Assembly (NCBI GenBank): GCA_047622145.1
Contig: JBLHMO010000137.1
Span: 1-8,047, forward strand
Length of the DNA: 8,047 bases
Direction: 5' to 3'
DNA from: Litorivivens sp047622145
Lineage (GTDB): Bacteria; Pseudomonadota; Gammaproteobacteria; Pseudomonadales; Spongiibacteraceae
Below the pieces are notes generated by a model that was given only the letters and a program-made list of their open reading frames with translations, searched no databases and was not told the origin of the DNA. The position numbers and the translations under genes were made by a program. How positions within the stretch are numbered: the first letter of the stretch is position 1; each line of letters starts with the position of its first letter. Positions 6,811 to 8,047 of the stretch are shown here, piece by piece.

Positions 6811-7125
6811 TTACTCCAGAACCACGGCTGTGCCGTAGGCAAAGAGCTCTGCGGCACCTGCCGCGACCGACGACGTAGAAAAGCGCACGTTGATTACCGC
6901 ATTGGCGCCCATCGCTTCTGCCTGCTGCGTCATACGCTCCACCGCTTCTTCGCGGGCATCGTTAAGCAATTCGGTATAGCCTTTTAGCTCACCGCCAAAA
7001 ATATTCTTTAGTCCGGCCATCAGATCTCGTCCCAAGTGCTTGGTGCGCACGGTATTACCCTGCACTAAGCCGAGGTGTTTGCTAATGCGCTTACCTGGAA
7101 TGATTTCGATATTACTGACTAACAC
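6811..7125 (-). CDS. ybjQ: YbjQ family protein (DUF74)
   Basis: A soluble single-domain YbjQ protein of 104 residues, close to E. coli YbjQ in length. It shows the N-terminal strand ending in IIPGKRI (8-14), LGLVQGNTV (18-26), AGLKNIFGGELKGY (37-50), the amphipathic helix of 53-71 and MGANAVINVRF (72-82), ending in FAYGTAVVLE. The frame is open to a TTG at 7140 (five extra residues). I chose the GTG at 7125 because GGAG lies 6 bases before it and the family N-terminus fits. YbjQ is labelled heavy-metal-binding, but this rests on little; this copy has no Cys or clear metal cluster. It is the first gene of a four-gene operon and neighbours a membrane-anchored paralogue, so hetero-oligomers are possible. 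Confidence 0.88.
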   Translation of the reverse strand: MLVSNIEIIPGKRISKHLGLVQGNTVRTKHLGRDLMAGLKNIFGGELKGYTELLNDAREEAVERMTQQAEAMGANAVINVRFSTSSVAAGAAELFAYGTAVVLE

Positions 7126-7131
7126 ATGACA

Positions 7132-7135
7132 CTCC
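7132..7135 (-). promoter_or_regulatory. Ribosome binding site that fixes the ybjQ start
   Basis: GGAG on the minus strand, 6 bases before the GTG at 7125. It would lie inside the coding region if the upstream TTG at 7140 were used. Confidence 0.6.
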
Positions 7136-7169
7136 AACAAGATTGACGTTATGGTTCTACTCGCGACCT

Positions 7170-7199
7170 TTTATAGGCGCTTCTGCACCTGGCTGGCAA
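7170..7199 (-). promoter_or_regulatory. Sigma70-like promoter of the ybjQ operon
   Basis: On the minus strand TTGCCA (7194-7199) and TATAAA (7170-7175) are 18 bases apart, 5/6 matches each. The start point would be near 7163, about 38 bases before the GTG. It occupies the same gap that must hold the divergent methyltransferase promoter, for which I see no clear pair of boxes. Confidence 0.6.
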
Positions 7200-7209
7200 G
7201 AGATATTTC

Positions 7210-7803
7210 ATGGAAAAACCCTTTTCACAGGCCTGCGAAAATAACAAGCAGCCCATTTTCGACGTAATTTTACCGGCATTTACCGGCCGCAAATCGGTAC
7301 TGGAAATAGGCAGCGGCACCGGGCAACACGCGGTGTTTTTTGCCTCACAGCTAACGCATTTGCATTGGCAATGCTCTGATCAAGCCGAATACCTTCCCGG
7401 CATACGGGCATGGATTGAAGACGCCGGTTTGAGCAACGTAGCGATGCCGCTTGAACTCGATGTCATGAAACCGTGGCCCCTTGCATCCGTGCCTGCCATA
7501 TTCTCTGCTAACACGGTGCATATTATGCATTGGCCCCAAGTCGAGGCCTTATTCACGGGGATCAAGCAGCATCTTGATGCCGACGGCGACTTCTGCCTCT
7601 ATGGTCCCTTCAATTATCAGGGCGCGTATAGCAGCGACAGCAATGTCCGCTTTGATCAATGGTTAAAGCAGCGTGATCCCGGCATGGGTATCCGCGACAT
7701 TGAAGCCATTATTGCCTTGGCTGAGTCGGCGGGACTGCAATTGCAGAATGATCACGCCATGCCCGCCAACAACCGCCTGCTGCATTTCAGAAAGCAGCTA
7801 TAG
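7210..7803 (+). CDS. DUF938 class I SAM-dependent methyltransferase (METTL26-like)
   Basis: A 197-residue protein with a Rossmann-type methyltransferase core. The SAM-binding motif I is LEIGSGTGQHAVFFA (31-45), an acidic/aromatic post-motif follows at CSDQ (55-58), and the family-specific block YGPFNYQGAYSSDSNVRFD (131-149) with the N-terminal FSQACENNKQPI (5-16) marks DUF938, whose eukaryotic member is METTL26. Length is typical. No methyl acceptor is known for this family. The ATG is preceded by a modest AAGAGA site 6 bases upstream. It is divergent from the ybjQ operon across 84 bases and is followed by a palindrome and a strong terminator, so it is probably a single-gene unit. Confidence 0.94.
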   Translation: MEKPFSQACENNKQPIFDVILPAFTGRKSVLEIGSGTGQHAVFFASQLTHLHWQCSDQAEYLPGIRAWIEDAGLSNVAMPLELDVMKPWPLASVPAIFSANTVHIMHWPQVEALFTGIKQHLDADGDFCLYGPFNYQGAYSSDSNVRFDQWLKQRDPGMGIRDIEAIIALAESAGLQLQNDHAMPANNRLLHFRKQL

Positions 7804-7812
7804 GCCTAAGGG

Positions 7813-7854
7813 CAGAGTAAAAACGATTTCTCCTGCACGATAGTTTTTACTCTG
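7813..7854. repeat. Long palindrome, possible REP-like element or terminator
   Basis: A perfect 12-bp inverted repeat (CAGAGTAAAAAC / GTTTTTACTCTG) with an 18-base loop lies 9 bases after the methyltransferase stop. The pairing continues imperfectly with flanking GG/CC. From memory, GGGGTCAGAGTAAAA-type ends occur near REP-associated tyrosine transposases in Gammaproteobacteria. The 5-base direct repeat CCTAA (7805-7809 and 7863-7867) flanks it, possibly by chance. It could also serve as a 3' end for the methyltransferase mRNA. Confidence 0.55.
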
Positions 7855-7880
7855 ACCCCAAACCTAAAACAGCAAGGCAT

Positions 7881-7906
7881 AAAAAAGGCGGGCACTAGGC
7901 CCGCCT
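7881..7906 (-). terminator. Intrinsic terminator of the OmpA-family gene
   Basis: An 8-bp GC-rich stem (AGGCGGGC / GCCCGCCT, 7886-7906) with a 5-base loop is followed on the minus strand by a run of six T (7881-7886). It stands 33 bases past the OmpA-family stop codon. On the plus strand it is followed only by TGATTTT, so it may also stop rightward transcripts, less efficiently. Confidence 0.88.
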
Positions 7907-7939
7907 GATTTTGCGACACGTGTTCGCAAGAATTGGCGA

Positions 7940-8047
7940 TTACTGCTCGCCCAGAACCTTCATTTCAACACGACGGTTTAAGATACGTCCATTTTCTGTG
8001 CTGTTGTCGACCATCGGCTGTCGCTCACCGTAACCGCGTGCCACCAT
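7940..8047 (-). CDS. OmpA-family protein, C-terminal end only
   Basis: Reading leftward from the window edge, 35 residues precede a TAA stop. They are the end of an OmpA-like peptidoglycan-binding domain: ARGYGERQPMVDNSTENG then RILNRRVEMKVL, where the N-x4-GR-x2-NRRVE pattern contains the conserved Arg that contacts diaminopimelate. The Met at the very edge is within the domain and is not a start. Proteins with this domain tether the outer membrane, or a lipoprotein or motor stator, to peptidoglycan; which type this is depends on the N-terminus outside the window. The end after the domain is short (KVLGEQ), as in outer-membrane porin-like OmpA/OprF types. Confidence 0.85.
   Translation of the reverse strand: MVARGYGERQPMVDNSTENGRILNRRVEMKVLGEQ

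Noticed and set aside
5053..7125. The EVE gene beside a peptidase as part of a phage-defence island.
   Set aside because: EVE domains do occur in defence proteins, but this is a lone THYN1-type EVE with no nuclease, and the neighbours are housekeeping-like genes with no sign of horizontal transfer.
7143..7177. TTGACG and TATAGG as a plus-strand promoter for the methyltransferase.
   Set aside because: The boxes are 23 bases apart, too far for sigma70; no better pair was found.

Overview
The window reads as ordinary chromosome of a gammaproteobacterium with moderate G+C. The closest family matches that I recognise (YaaA, YciA, YbjQ, DUF938, an EVE protein, an OmpA-type C-terminus, a TRAP permease pair) are all common in that class. 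The mix of a TRAP transporter with SDR, VOC and Dabb enzymes would fit a marine or aquatic heterotroph (Cellvibrionales-like), but that narrower placement is inference. Both ends cut through genes. I see no tRNA, rRNA, CRISPR array, phage gene or intact transposase.

Left part (1-2217): the 3' part of a Dabb-domain protein (+) converges on a leftward set made of a YciA-type acyl-CoA thioesterase, a retinol-dehydrogenase-like SDR and a VOC-fold protein. A good sigma70-like promoter sits just upstream of the thioesterase and also fixes its start. Thioesterase and SDR are close enough to be co-transcribed. The VOC gene follows a 163-base gap with its own possible promoter.

Middle (2259-5014): a leftward dctQ-dctM pair encodes the two membrane subunits of a TRAP transporter, with no substrate-binding subunit beside it. 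yaaA (peroxide stress, iron homeostasis) is divergent from it. The two gene sets share an intergenic stretch of about 80 bases in which two back-to-back promoters overlap.

Right part (5053-7803): a tight leftward four-gene operon runs ybjQ, a second YbjQ-domain gene with an N-terminal membrane anchor, an M48 metallopeptidase and an EVE-domain protein. All four appear to start with GTG and two junctions are four-base GTGA overlaps. A DUF938 methyltransferase (METTL26-like) is divergent from it.

Right edge (7804-8047): a near-perfect palindrome that may be a REP-like element or terminator, then a strong terminator, then the C-terminus of an OmpA-family protein on the minus strand.

Nothing here is clearly a new system. 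The most function-poor and conserved-looking unit is the YbjQ-YbjQ-M48-EVE operon, and that is where a second look is best spent.
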